Made by a program: the position numbers and the translations under genes. DNA of 64,000 nt. It comes from Achaetomium macrosporum (taxonomy: Eukaryota; Ascomycota; Sordariomycetes; Sordariales; Chaetomiaceae). Where the stretch lies: assembly GCA_033296875.1 (NCBI GenBank), contig MU860032.1, positions 114,991 to 178,990 on the forward strand. Direction: 5' to 3'. The notes beneath the pieces are model-generated. The model saw only the letters and a program-made list of their open reading frames with translations, was not told the DNA's origin and ran no database searches. Within the stretch, counting starts at the first letter, position 1. The number at the start of each line of letters is the position of its first letter. Below, in pieces: positions 33,176 through 45,332 of this stretch.

Positions 33176-34509
33176 ATGAAGGACGAGAGTAAGCGCACTT
33201 GATGGACAGATCTCCCCTTTATTACGCGTTTGACTTTGGCTGATGCAGTCTCCCACCAGACGGGAAGCGCAAGGCAACAGACGACCCGTCATCGCCTGTC
33301 GCATCTAAGCGCGTTAAACACGACCTTTCAGACGAGCCCGAGAAAAAGCCCGCCAAAATCCCAGCTATCCCATTCCCCGAAAAAGTAAGCTTCAAACCCT
33401 CCGGTTTGTGGCTCCTCATGCATAGATCGTGGTGTCTAACAACACCCTACATTTAGCCCGCCGTTATCGAAGAGCGTAATGGTGAAATCGAGTTCCGAGT
33501 GGTCAACAACGATGGCGAACGCGAGAGCATCATTATTCTCACCGGCCTTAAGTGCCTCTTCCAAAAGCAACTGCCCAAGATGCCCAAGGACTATATCGCG
33601 CGCCTAGTCTATGACCGCACCCACCTGTCTATCGCCATCGTAAAGAAGCCACTCGAGGTGGTAGGCGGCATCACATATCGGCCTTTCAAGGGGCGCCAGT
33701 TCGCCGAAATTGTCTTCTGTGCCATTTCGTCCGACCAGCAAGTGAAGGGATACGGCGCCCACCTCATGTCCCACCTTAAGGACTACGTTAAGGCCACCTC
33801 AGATGTAAAGCACTTCCTAACCTATGCCGACAACTATGCAATCGGCTACTTCAAGAAGCAGGGCTTTACGAAAGAAATAACCCTCCCCGAGTCTGTTTGG
33901 ATGGGCTATATCAAAGACTACGAGGGCGGAACTATTATGCAGTGTACCATGCTACCACGTATCCGCTACCTCGAAGTGGGCCGAATGCTCCTCAAGCAGA
34001 AGGAGTGCGTCCAGGCTAAGATCCGGGCGTTCTCCAAATCACACATCGTCCACGAGCCCCCGAAACAATGGCAGAAGAATGGCGTGTCCCCCATCGACCC
34101 CCTCTCCATCGAAGCGATCCGCGCCTCCGGTTGGTCCCCGGCCATGGACGAACTGGCGCGCCAACCACGCCACGGACCAAACTACAACCAACTCCTGCAC
34201 CTGCTCAACGACCTACAAAACCACCCCTCTGCCTGGCCGTTCCTCGTCCCCGTCAACAAAGACGAGGTGCTCGACTACTACGACGTGATCAAGGAGCCAA
34301 TGGACCTCTCCACGATGGAGACCAAGCTCGAAGCGGACCAATACAACACGCCCGAGGACTTCATCCGCGACGCGAAGCTCATCTTCGACAACTGCCGCAA
34401 GTACAACAGCGAGACGACGTCCTACGCCAAGTCGGCGAACAAGTTGGAGAAGTTCATGTGGCAGCAGATCAGGGCTATACCCGAGTGGTCGCATCTCGAG
34501 AATTCTTAG
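33176..34509 (+). CDS. GCN5: Histone acetyltransferase Gcn5 (SAGA)
   Basis: Catalytic subunit of SAGA-type complexes; acetylates histone H3 tails. Exons 33176-33188, 33260-33384 and 33457-34509 give 396 residues. The first coding exon is only 13 nt and its acceptor (33259) is my choice because it keeps frame, reading MKDENGKRKATDDPSSP. The GNAT fold follows: LTGLKCLFQKQLPKMPKDYI, GRQFAEIVFCAI with the likely catalytic Glu130, and the acetyl-CoA loop SSDQQVKGYGAHLM. A C-terminal bromodomain (about 285-390) has WPFLVPVNKDEVLDYYDVIK and the acetyl-lysine Asn in NCRKYN. The normal Gcn5 end (PEWSHLENS) coincides with TAG 34507-34509. The same frame then stays open for 89 codons (separate entry). 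Confidence is very high for the family and lower for the first exon. Confidence 0.93.
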
Positions 34510-34779
34510 GAGGGATTCGGTGTTGCGAAGGGCAAAGGTCCGGCCACCAAGGATAATACGCCGATGGTCAAACGGCGCCGGGGTAGGCCTCCGGGCCGCC
34601 GGCGGGGTGGCGGCAGGAATTCTGGCGGGGGTTCGGCTGTTGTTGGCAGGAATGCTGGTGAGGGTTCGGCTGTTGTTGGCAGGAATTCTGGTGAGAGTTC
34701 GGCTGGTGCTGGGAGGAAGGCTGGTGAGTCTTCGGCTGGCGTTGGCTTGACAGGCGCTGCTGCGGACGGTTCGGGTTAG
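34510..34779 (+). other. In-frame AT-hook extension downstream of the GCN5 TAG
   Basis: Continues in the GCN5 frame for 89 codons to TAG 34777-34779. It begins EGFGVAKGKGPATKDNTPM and contains KRRRGRPPGRRRGG, a textbook AT-hook with the GRP core flanked by basic residues. Three imperfect repeats of about 14 residues follow, GGSAVVGRNAGE, GSAVVGRNSGE and SSAGAGRKAGE. If UAG were recoded, Gcn5 would gain a DNA-binding tail. It could equally be 3' UTR holding a decayed exon or a short independent ORF (ATG at 34564). Confidence 0.5.
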
Positions 34780-36462
34780 GAATCAGGATCGGGCGGCCTT
34801 GATGGGCAAGCGCACAAGCAGCCCGACCAAGTTCTGGATTGCATTGTTATCGGCGTTGGGGGTGATGCGGCGGCGGGTGTGGGAAGTCCTGGCGTTTCAA
34901 GCGGGTGATTCATGGCCGAGTTTGGACTCGGGGTTCAGCGCCTGATGAAGTCTACTGGCTTCTTCTCGGAGGATATCTGCTTGAGCTTTTTTTGCATTGC
35001 TGGTATGAATCACAATGCAGGGGCGTGAAAGAGCTACCGTTAGACAACCTGGAAGTCAATGACACCTGTATTTGTAGTAGATACTAGTAGTTGCATTCAT
35101 TAGCTGGAAAGAAACGGAACTGTCTCGATGCGTCGAATAGGGATGGTAGTCAAGATCGGGTGGGTTAGACGTACAGCAGGATTGAATGTCTCTACACCAG
35201 TTGGCACCTTTGCACGACTCAAACAAAGTGCCGTCATTTCCCCGGCTATCCACGTAGATACCATATGTCTCCTACGTGTTGCTATGTGGCACCCGATGCC
35301 ACTCTGTCGCACGACTCGTGTGCACTTTCATGGACCCGGCGCTCTTAACTCTCTATCCGGCCCCTAGGCTTGAAGTGGGGCCGATTGCTCCGGAAGATGT
35401 GCCGGGCGGTTGCCGCCGCCGGCGTCATCACCGACATGGCAACCACTTCAGTGATATATGTACAGTACATACCTATGTAAACTACAATTCTACTGTGAGC
35501 ACCTGGCAGTTTTCTCACTAATGATACTGTTCAAGGTATGTGCCTACATACAAGAAGCTCACCACTGAACTCCCCGTTCAATCAGTTGCAAGGCAGCTCG
35601 GTGGCTACTAGGTATGAAGCCCCTTGCCCCTGGGCTTTTTACTGCGATCGAATCGATCGGTTGTATCAGGGAGTGCGCGGAAAACTGGCGAGCCATTTCT
35701 GGGTTGGAATCATATAGATATGGTTATGCCCACAGGAAATGGATGAGAGACCAGCGTTTCTGGGTACAGTAATTACTTCCGTAGATGTTAGGAGTTTTCT
35801 ATTGTCAATGCCGCTCTACTGTGTAAGCCATCCCGCATCTCCCATCTCTTCCCATCCTCTAACGTCACACTTCACCCAATGCTCCCGCCATACATGAGAT
35901 AGTAAGGTATAAGTGATTGATGGCAATGGGGGTAACATGTGATGTTCTCCTTCTCCTCTCCTCTCTCTTTTGCCCTTTCTCTCTCGTCTTTACCCTCCGT
36001 CCGCCCACTATAGTACTCACAAACGCCTTAACTGCCTCCTAGGTACCTATCATCTTCTTTCTCTTCTAGTAACCGCCGCAACCAATGGCTGTGACCGTAG
36101 ATTACGCCTTCAGAAGCGGGTATGTATGTACACAGGTACCGAATAGATGCGACAGAGATCCTGCAACGCCGCTGTTCCATCTTAAACCCACCCCCGGCGC
36201 TATGATGTACCTGTACGTAAGCAACATCAGAAATCAACGACTCGGTAAACGTCCCAACTTCCTTTCCTTTTCTCTTTTCCCTTCCGTCCCCCAGCCCGAC
36301 CAAGTCAAGTCAATCCGTCTTTCTATTCAGCATCAACACATCCCGCCACCTCTACTCTGCTTCAGGGAGGACAATATCGTGGACGCCAGCACCCAAGACG
36401 TTCCAAGGTCGTGTGTCTATTTCTCTTTGACTGACTGTGGCGGTTACCTTGCATACCGATCC
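34780..36462. other. Intergenic, convergent 3' flanks of GCN5 and the histidine kinase
   Basis: No supportable gene. Short frames such as 36085-36624 overlap the kinase 3' end and have no family likeness. A pyrimidine-rich tract lies at about 35945-36000. Confidence 0.5.
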
Positions 36463-39400
36463 TCAGTGAACCGGCGTATGTACGAGCGACTGCAAAGCGT
36501 TTTCAAGGGCTGGCACCATGTCATACTTGATGACCAGCTCCTCGATCTTGGGTATCAGCTCGGAGATGCGGAAGGGCTTCGAGATCACGCCATCCTGCGG
36601 GAAACCAAGAAAATCAGTATATGATGAGACAGCAGGGTATGAATCATGTAAAATAGATAAATGAGGGACCTACAACGCCAGCGGCCTTCGCATTCTCCAC
36701 CTGCTCAGGCCGTGCATACGCGGTGACGGCGATGATGGGGATGTGGTGCGTGATGACGCCCGCCTGCTCGAGCCGTCGGATCTCGCGGGTGCAGCTGATG
36801 CCGTCCATGACGGGCATCTCCAGATCCATCAGGATCACCGAGATGTTCCTCCTGCTGTCGTCGTCGGCGTTATTATTCTCCTCCTTCAAGATGCCTTCCT
36901 CGCTCCCACTACCGCTACCTTGGGAGGCAGTTCTCGTCGTCAGCGGCGGGAGCATCTGCTGACCGGCAACTGGGGGATCGCTCTGGGCAGCGGCGGCGCT
37001 CTCGTTCCAGAACCGGGAGCGCCTCAGTTCTGCCAGGGCCTCGCCGCCGTGGTTGGCGACATACGTGTTGTTCCCGGAGAGCTGCAGCTGCCGCTTCAAC
37101 ACCTTCTGGTTCACCAGATTGTCCTCGACAATCAGAACATCGAGGCTGCACGAAGTCGACTGTCCCAGGGGCAGTGGCGGCTGTGGTGGTTGGACTGGTT
37201 GTGCAGTTGAGGGTGGTCGTGGTGGTGGTGTGGCGGGTTTGGATAGAGACTGCGTCTGTTGTTCATCCCCAAGCGCGCGGAACAGAGGGGACGGCAATTG
37301 TGATGGACCCTCGGGGGTATACCTGGGCGTAGGTGTCGGCATGGGCGTGCGGACTGGCGATATATTTCGGGGACGATCTGACTTCCGGCTCTTGATGTAG
37401 AAGGCAAAAGTACTGCCCTGGCCCTTCTTTGAGTGTACCGCAATCTGGCCGCCCTGCAGTTCGGTCAATATCCGACAGATGAAGAGACCCAGACCCGAGC
37501 CGCCGTATTTGACGTGGGTTCGCGGGCTGGCCTGGCTGAAGCGCTGAAAAAGTAGCTGCTTTTCGTGGTCGTCCAACCCGGAGCCTGTATCGGTGATGGC
37601 GAGATGGAGGAAGATTTTCTCGCCATCTTCCCAATCGGCATCGTCTGTGAGATCCTCCTGGTCTTGCTGGTGCCGCGCGGGGACGTACGACAGCCCGTGC
37701 TCCTCCTCCCCCAGGTCCGTGGATGCGCCGAGGCTGATCACGATGTGGCGCGTGGGCATTCCCTGGGTGAACTTGATGGCATTGGTCATCAGGTTGATCA
37801 GAACCTGCCGGAGGCGCGAGGGATCCAGCTTCACCCAGTTGATGGCAAGGTCTCGGTATGATTGCTCGATGATCAGCCGGCCGTCGATGTCGTTGGAGCG
37901 GAGCTCGGTCTCGAACATCTTGAGCACGTCCTGGACGATCTTGACGGGCTGCACGTCGATGGGCGTCACGAGCAGCAGGTTCGAGTCGAGCTTGGACAGG
38001 GTCAGAATGTCGTCCACGATGCGCTTCTGGTGGCTCGCGCAGAGCGAGATGATACTCGCTGCCTCGACGCAGCTGTCAATCAGCACGCTCAGCGCGCCAG
38101 GGAGGTGTGCCGCGGGCTCCCCTTGCTTGTACCGGCTCAGGCCCGTCGAGATCTCGTCGGCGCACTGCAGGATGGCGCTCAGCGGGTTCCGCATTTCGTG
38201 ACTTGTTATGTCGATGAAGTTCTCCTGCTGGCGCTTCAGCTCCACCGCCTCGTCCCGCCGTTGCTTCTGGAAGTCCTCGGCCCATTTCTGCTGCGAGATG
38301 TCTGTGAGACAGCCGAAGATGCTCTTGAGCTCTCCGGACTCGTCTCGTTCGGGGTACGCGCTCATCAGGGCCCAGACGTCGACCGAGTGGCCATCCATGA
38401 GCTCCCTCGACCCCTTAAACCGAAATTCGTGCGTCACGGCTGTCTTCTCTTCCACGAGACGGCGCCAGGCCAGTTCCGTGCCGGGCCGATCCTCGTCCCG
38501 AATGCTCTGCATCCACGCGGCAAAGGTGCTGGCGTCCCGTTGAAGCCCGGATATTCTGTACCACATGTCATTGCAGTAGTTGATGTGCCCATTGCCGTCT
38601 GCGATGAACAGGCCGACGGGGCCGAATTCAGCCATCCGCGCAAAGCGATACTCGCTCTCGACAGCCTCTTGCGTGCGAAGGTGAAGTTGCAGCGACAGCT
38701 CCTGCCGGTCCAGGGCGGCCAGCTTGGCCGCCCTCTGGCCGCGCCTGATCTCCTCTTCAAACAGGACGACAGAAGCCAGGGAGGTGGCGAGCTGGCGGGA
38801 GAGGAGGTTGACAAACAGCTGGTAGTCTTCGTCGTACGGCCGTCTTGGATTCACGCCCAGGACGATGAATCCAACGACGGAGTCGCCCGCGGTTGTCGGG
38901 TGCACCGGGAACACGACGACGGTGCGGCACGGATCTCCGTAACCCCTACATGTGAGTCCCTGGATCAGCTCCTTTGGTAGCGTGCCGTCGTCCTCGCTGA
39001 GCACAACCGGGCTGGCCGGAAGGGCCATCGACTGCCTCATGTACGGGGCAAAGCCCTCGTCGCTATATCGCAAGTCTATCGAGGGTACGGCACACGGATG
39101 GCCGTCGGGGACGCCAATAGCGCCTTCCAGCACGATCTGCGGGGGATGCGCAAGGTTCCCCGAGTTCAGGGACGACACCTCGCTCCCGCTGTCCTCGCCA
39201 ACCGAGTACAGCAGCGCAAATGGGACGTCCAGCTCGTTGTATTCCAGGCCCTTAGCAAGCTGGCTCCAAAAGGCCTTCACGTCGCGGGCTGCTGCTGTCT
39301 GGATGCCAATCTCGCGAAGCGTCAGCATCCTCCGCTCCGTGATTTTCCGCCGCGTATTCTCGAAGGCGGGATTGTAGAGAGCCACCACGGTGCCGTCGCC

Positions 39401-41185
39401 TCCGACAAGCGGAATGGTGGCCCAGTTGAAAAAGGTTTCCTCCATGAAGCCATGTCGCGACAGAAAGAGGGTATCGTCATGCCTCAGTGTCGCATACCCG
39501 CTGTTCCGGGCGGCTTCGAACGCGGGCCGAACCTCGTCCCAAATCTCGGGCCAAGAATCCTGGTACCGCGACCCCATCAACCGCGGGTGTTTCTGGCCGG
39601 CGAGCGAGATGTATGCTTCGTTGTAGATGACGACATAGTCCTTGCCCCAATAGAGCGCTGCCGGGTGCGGGCTGCCCAGCACCATGGCCGACATGATGCG
39701 CAGTTCCAGAGGCCACGTCTCGATCGGGCCCAGCGGGGTGGACGCCCAGTCGATGGATCGCGCAAACCGATGGTGCGAAGGAAGATTGGGATCATCGATG
39801 GGAATCCGTGTCCAGTCAAACGTTGTCCGTAGCGGCGGAGGAGATGCGAGCACGAGGTCATCGAGAGATCCTACAACCGCGTCTGTCACCGAGGAGGCCC
39901 TGCGTCGGGGTTCAGAATGCGCACGAATGTGAGGCTCGCTGGTCAGCCCGAAGTAGTCGCTGCGTTCCGCTGGCGAGGACTGTGCCGGTGCAGGTGCTGT
40001 TTGGATTGGGGATGTTGGCGTGGAGAAGCTTGTGTCTTGATACAGGCGGATGACTCGAAACCGTCTCTGGAGCGTTGAGCAAGTCCAGGGAAAGCCAGAA
40101 TACTTGAAGGACGAGGCAGCCGCGTTCGTGCCCTTTTGGTCATGCAGCAAGCTAACCGCCCAAGCCTTGAATTTGAAGAACTCATCGCTGCCGCCCGACT
40201 CGGCGGGGCCAGTCTGCAACAGTGCTAGGAGAGCGGGCGCTGTCCTCAGCGCAGCATTAGCGAAGACCAGGTGTAGAGGTCCGTCGTCAAAGTTCGCCGG
40301 GTCGTTGAGATCGATGATAAAGGTCGGCCTCTCGTCTTGCTCCAGCAACTCCACAACCCCTATCCCCTGGAGGAGGTGGATCTTGGACGGATGTGGTCCG
40401 CCGTCGGGACTAGACGATAGACTGGAAAGTTCGGTCGATGGACGGCTATGCGATGTGCTCAGAGACCGCGTAGTGGCCGTGGTAGCACTGGTATTTGTTG
40501 CGCTGACTTGCCCTCTCGGCAACCAGAGGGTGGTCACTCCAGAGGGATTCTCATTGCCGCTCATTATGGACAAGGATACCTCTGGAGTCGAGGCGCTTGG
40601 CGGGCGAGGAATGCCGTGTGTTGGCGAGATCGAGAAGAAGAGGGGAGATGCCACAGCCGACGGGGCGGATGTGATCTGGTCGCCCGGGGGCGGCGGCAGT
40701 GAGAGGTGACCGGGAGCAGCCAGCCGGGGCTTCTTGATGGGCGACTCAAGCGGCCGTACCACACTCCTGTCCTCCGTCACCGAGTGCCTCTTGTTGCCGG
40801 CGGGGCCCCCTGGCGGTGGTGTCGAGGCTTCGGGGACCGGCAGCCCCGTTGCAGGCCACGCCCGCGCTCCTGATGGGGGCAAGCCGGATCCAGACGTCTC
40901 GAGGACTAATAGCGAGCGATCTCCCAGATCATGCCGGCTAATATCATGAGGCAGCCGCGTCCACCCGTCGTCTCGTCGTTCAGTCCTCTGGGCGCGCTCG
41001 TCTGCCGGATCAGTGCTGCTGCTGCTGCTGCTGCTATTGTTGCGGGTGAGATAATCCGCGCTGCACGATGAGCCAGGCGAAACAGAGCGGAAGGCGACCT
41101 GGTGGGGGGAGGATCCGGAGTGCGAGCCCAGAGTAGCCGCCTGCGGAGGGGAGATACAGGGCTCGACTTGGTCCTTCAGTATCAT
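36463..41185 (-). CDS. Hybrid histidine kinase (PAS/GAF-HisKA-HATPase-REC)
   Basis: Two-component sensor kinase that autophosphorylates on histidine and passes phosphate to its own receiver, then by phosphotransfer to a MAPK or regulator pathway. Exons 41185-36674 and 36594-36463 give 1547 residues from the ATG MILKDQVEP. The N-terminal 400 residues are disordered. A PAS-like domain (RSIDWASTPLGPIETWPLEL, LYWGKDYVVIYNEAYISLAG) is at about 485-620, GAF-like sequence at about 630-860, and a second PAS at about 880-985. The H-box SHEMRNPLSAIL carries His996. The ATPase domain has LMTNAIKFT, DTGSGLDDHEKQLLFQRF and GGSGLGLFICR. The receiver begins DVLIVEDNLVNQKVLKRQL, and the phosphoacceptor is Asp1454 in LMDLEMPVMDG. 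The last exon completes the receiver with the Lys-Pro pair in DGVISKPFRISEL. I do not assign a group number. Confidence 0.9.
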
Positions 41186-43915
41186 GCCCGGACACAATGG
41201 AGCGCAACGGGCGCTCTCCCGACCCAACTGGGGGGTGCAGCGGAGGCGCCTTACTTAGTCGTGACCTATTACACTGGTACAGTGTCACAACCCGCCACCG
41301 AATACCTGGGAGAGCTCCGACGGCAAACTTTCAGCGCATACCACGACCCCGTTATCAGCAGGGAGCCACGACTCAAGCAGCCCAGCAGCCGGGCCCATCG
41401 GCGAAAGAACGGATAGAGAGATCTTCGAGGACCTTGGGACGCACGGGCCGGTTGAGGTCGGCGTGCTTGGGCGGGCCTATTTTGAGGTGGCACCATATAT
41501 GAAGGTGCTCCCGCCCTCGAGGCGTGCCCGAAGTGTATAATGCACGGGCAGAGATTGTTGAGCACGAGGTGGAAGCTTTTAGAATGCAGTGGGCGTCCTA
41601 TCCTTGGCCGGGGTTGTGCGAAATGGAATGGCTCGATTCGATGCGACTCCTTTGCACTTGACTTTCCCGGGGGAAACAGTCCTTCCAATCAGTACGCTCA
41701 ACGCGGGCCAGGCAGGGGCAGTTAATTCCTGTCGCTGCATGTTTCGCATTAGGTACCTAACCTTACCTTACCTTACCGCAGTCCGTTACAGGTACATAAT
41801 GGCTCATGGCTCATGACTCCTGCCATCTTCCATCTGTCACTTGGTACTTGCGTGGGAAAGAACGCGGGCGACAGGGGGGTGAGGCCGATGGAGGTCTAGA
41901 GCTCCGGTGGTGGAGCATTTTGTGACTGGGAACCCCTGCAATTCGAGAATATCATACCACTCACTCACTGCTGCGCAGTCAGTGCTTGAAAAACTTCCGT
42001 TGTTGCTATCGCACCAAAGACAGTCACGGCAAGCACCCAACCTTTCTGGAATCTGAGTTCGTGCTTCCATTCCGATTAAGCTGGCTGAGGCTGGTTTATG
42101 GGATTCTACCACCTAATTTCATCTGTGGATCTTGTGGGCTCCAGTGGGAGGGTCTGGGGAAGGTTCCAGGATGTGTGCGACCGTCGACGGAACCAATTCT
42201 GTGAGGCGCACAATCTCGCGGTCTGGAACGGCCGGTTTTCTTAACGTTGCCAGTGAGCTCCGTCGACAACGGAGAACACAGAAGAATGCCAGGCCAATCA
42301 ACGATCGACCAATCCAGTGACACCTCAGAGCAATCCCATGCGCTTAAAGGCGGCATCCCGCAATTCCCATGAGCCGCATACGCGACTGTGGTTCATAATC
42401 GTCGTGGCGATGGATATGCTAACTGACGTGACTTGACGAAGTTATAGTAGTTTGTATGAATTTGGTGTAATCCAACCTTCGGGGAAGCATCTCAAGGCCC
42501 AATGCTCAGCGATACTGGCGAGACTGGGTTGATCTCTGGGAAACGGCCAAATGGCACGCCCAATCCCGCAAACGGCGACTCCACCGAAATAAGCTAAGTT
42601 AACGGTCTTGAACGTCCGCTCTTGGATTCGCTTCCCGATCCGATCGGCTCGTTTCGATCCGTGAGATCGTGTCCTTCCTCGCAGATCGGAGTTTCCACTC
42701 CTTCGGTTTCGGCTCGCCACTTTTGGCACCTCCTCATGTTGAACGACAGGAAGTAAGCCACAGCTGGAGACATGGCCCCGCCACTTCAATAAGGTAAAGG
42801 TATCTTCCAGCTGAGCAGGTGCTGTGTTTTTTGAGCTGTGTAACACAGCAGTTCGCCCAGTCTGGAACTGGGAGAAGCTCGGGGAGTTGGAAGTTTTCGG
42901 AACTCAGGGCCAGCCGCCAAAACAGATCGCCCGCGCGGCCGCACGCACTACCTAACCCTCTCCACAGCTCACCTCAAACCGCGAAACCAATTGAAGAGAC
43001 GGGAGTCCATCGCAACCCAATGGCGGCCGTTCTTTTTTCTCCTTCCTTTTTTCTCTTCTCCATTTCCCGGGAAGTGCACATCCGAATCCAAGTCGCCCAG
43101 TCACTGTCGTGATACGCTTTAGGCTCGGGAGGCACCGGAAGGAGAAGAGAATAATGAGAGGTACTAGGTACTGTACTGTACTTCTCAGGAACCTGCCCCA
43201 GCCAACGCGCGTGCTTTGAGCTTATCACAAAACTGAGCACGGGCAGGCCATTGGGGATATCGACACGGCAGTTCGGCTTCTGCATACGGATATGGACAAA
43301 CCAACATCACGGTAACTACCACCTAAAGGGCCCCTGGGACTGCTCAGAATGGTTACTGGCTCGCTGGCGATGTTGTGCAGTCGGGCTGGCATTCGAGTGG
43401 AAGCCTCTGCCGGTCCGGCAACACTTGCCCCGCGCCAGGCGCATCGCTCTGGGATTGGACGAATGCCGGCGCTTACACGCTGCGAACCGGAGCTGTCTGG
43501 CTCTCTCATTGGACAAATGAGCTGTGATTGACCTCCCAGCTGCATCTTCAGGCCGCTCGGGATGGGCTGTTTGCCAGTCGCGGGCGGCAGCACGGGAGCA
43601 CGGGAACTGCTTGCAGCTCTTTAATCGTGGCTGGTCCCCCTCCCTCGTTGTTCCGCGTTGTGACCAGGACAACAACGGAGGAGGAACATCGCGATCTTTG
43701 CTGCCGCCGCCGACCGAAAGCCGAGAGAGGAGTGAACCGGAATTTCGATGTGAACGGTCTCTCCGTAGCAGCCTCCCGGCACCTCACTGCGGACCTTGAC
43801 GGCCAATCCCGAGCGGCGCCCGACGGGCACAGAGTGTGTGGAACTGAGACCCGGCAAAAGGCGAGCGGAGAGAGAGCGCGACACCTAGAAACAACCCATT
43901 TATGCAAAGGCCGTG
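41186..43915. other. Intergenic, divergent region of the kinase and the membrane-protein gene
   Basis: About 2.7 kb without a supportable gene, holding two divergent promoters. A TTACC repeat run lies at 41759-41777. Several short frames at 43220-43900 are chance frames. Confidence 0.5.
41752..41777. repeat. TACCT/TTACC short tandem repeat
   Basis: GGTACCTAACC followed by three CTTAC units. Related TACCT and AGGTA runs occur in other gene-free parts of the window. Confidence 0.7.
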
Positions 43916-44827
43916 ATGGGCTCGTACAGAATTCTCCGTCGGCCATGGAGAGCTAAAAGGCCCCTATACTGGGGCATGGTTCCCGAGCTGGCCGGGACCA
44001 TCGCATGTCTCGTCCTCTTCGCCGTCCAACGACCGGATGCCTTCCGGACCACGTTCTGGCGCATCGGCTTCGAGAACCATCTCAACTCCGACCCGAACAT
44101 GATCATCTACGCCTATGCGAACTTCAGACCATTGCCCAAAATCCCCTTTGTCTGGTCACAGACGTAAGTGTTGCTACCTCTCTACCCAGGCTTTGGTAGT
44201 ATCACCGACTAACACCGGGGGCAGACTGACCGACTTCAATGTCGCCATTTCCATCGTGTCTCTCTTCATCCTTCTGGCCAAGATGATCGCCACTATCATG
44301 AAGGTCTTCTACCCGATCTTCGGCGTCATCATCGGCCTCTCCCTGACGGCCCTTTACGCCACAAGCATCGGCGGCCAGGCCGGCCCCGATTACGCCGACC
44401 CCCGCTACCCGAGCCCGGTTCCCTGGTACATCCGGATGGGCTGTGACATCGCGAAGCCATACGGTGCCGTCAAGAGCTGCTACTTGGCCAAGGGCGCTTT
44501 TGCCGTGACAGTGTTTATGTTGTAAGCCGGCGGCTATTCTTTCTTTATCTCCGGATACTCATATATCTCATATGCTAACCGAACACCAGGACCGTTTACG
44601 TGTGCCAATCGGCCTTCGCCATCTGGGCGATGCTCCCCAACAAGGAGCTCGACATGGAGGATGACTCGGATGACGAGGACTACGGCCCCAGCCAAAAGGA
44701 CAAGGCCAAGGGGGTAGCCGTATCTGTCGAGATGCAGCCGACGCCACCAGCCCAGCAGGTGCCGTTTACGCCCCGGACGCAGGCATTCCGTACTCTGGAC
44801 AGGAAATTGCCCCTTCGGTACAGTTGA
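43916..44827 (+). CDS. Four-helix membrane protein, MARVEL-like
   Basis: Exons 43916-44163, 44225-44521 and 44590-44827 give 260 residues. Hydrophobic segments are about residues 20-38 (YWGMVPELAGTIACLVLFAV), 88-108 (FNVAISIVSLFILLAKMIAT), 112-135 (VFYPIFGVIIGLSLTALYAT) and 170-198 (AFAVTVFMLTVYVCQSAFAIW). A Tyr/Pro-rich loop (GQAGPDYADPRYPSPVPWYI) precedes the fourth. The tail is cytosolic and acidic, then Pro/Gln-rich (DMEDDSDDEDYGPSQKDK). This resembles fungal MARVEL-domain plasma membrane proteins, but I cannot place it in a named family. The first junction reads WSQTLTDFN and the second FMLTVYVC, both in phase. No signal peptide is seen. Confidence 0.8.
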
Positions 44828-45332
44828 AGCGTCCCTAGGCTGGTGCGTACGAATTTCTATTTGAGGGAGCATGACAGAGCTGTGTTTGTGCCACTGCTCT
44901 GCTGGTCGGGGCAGAACCTTGTCGCCCTGGCAGCAACATGGGATTTAGGCTGGAATATCCGCGGCGCGGGGGGGGCTTGTATATCTGAACTTCGCTCACT
45001 CCAGGAGATTCGTTGGTGTATTTGGTCGGTGCCTACCAGCTGGTTGGGTCTACTCGTTCTCGGTCCGGGAGCCAGGGTTAGTCAGTTAGAAGACATGACG
45101 AGGTGATGACTTGTTTCAGTCCAGTGTAGTTGATACACTCAATCCAGAACACAGCTGCGCATGCCATGCCTTTCAGTCTTTCCCGATCACCGCTTTTTAA
45201 AAGCACCCGCCATTCATCCATCATTCACTCATCAATCATCACACATGCGAAAATCAAGCTTGCAACGCCGGTCTCTCAAACTCTCACCGCCCGTCTTCAA
45301 CCCCATCCACAACCCTCCTCTTCCCTAGGTAT
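44828..45332. other. Intergenic, convergent 3' flanks
   Basis: Between the 3' ends of the membrane-protein gene and the GH79 gene. No gene seen. Confidence 0.6.

Noticed and set aside
37862..38980. 372-codon plus-strand frame opposite the histidine kinase
   Set aside because: Lies wholly inside the kinase catalytic region on the other strand; a codon-bias shadow.
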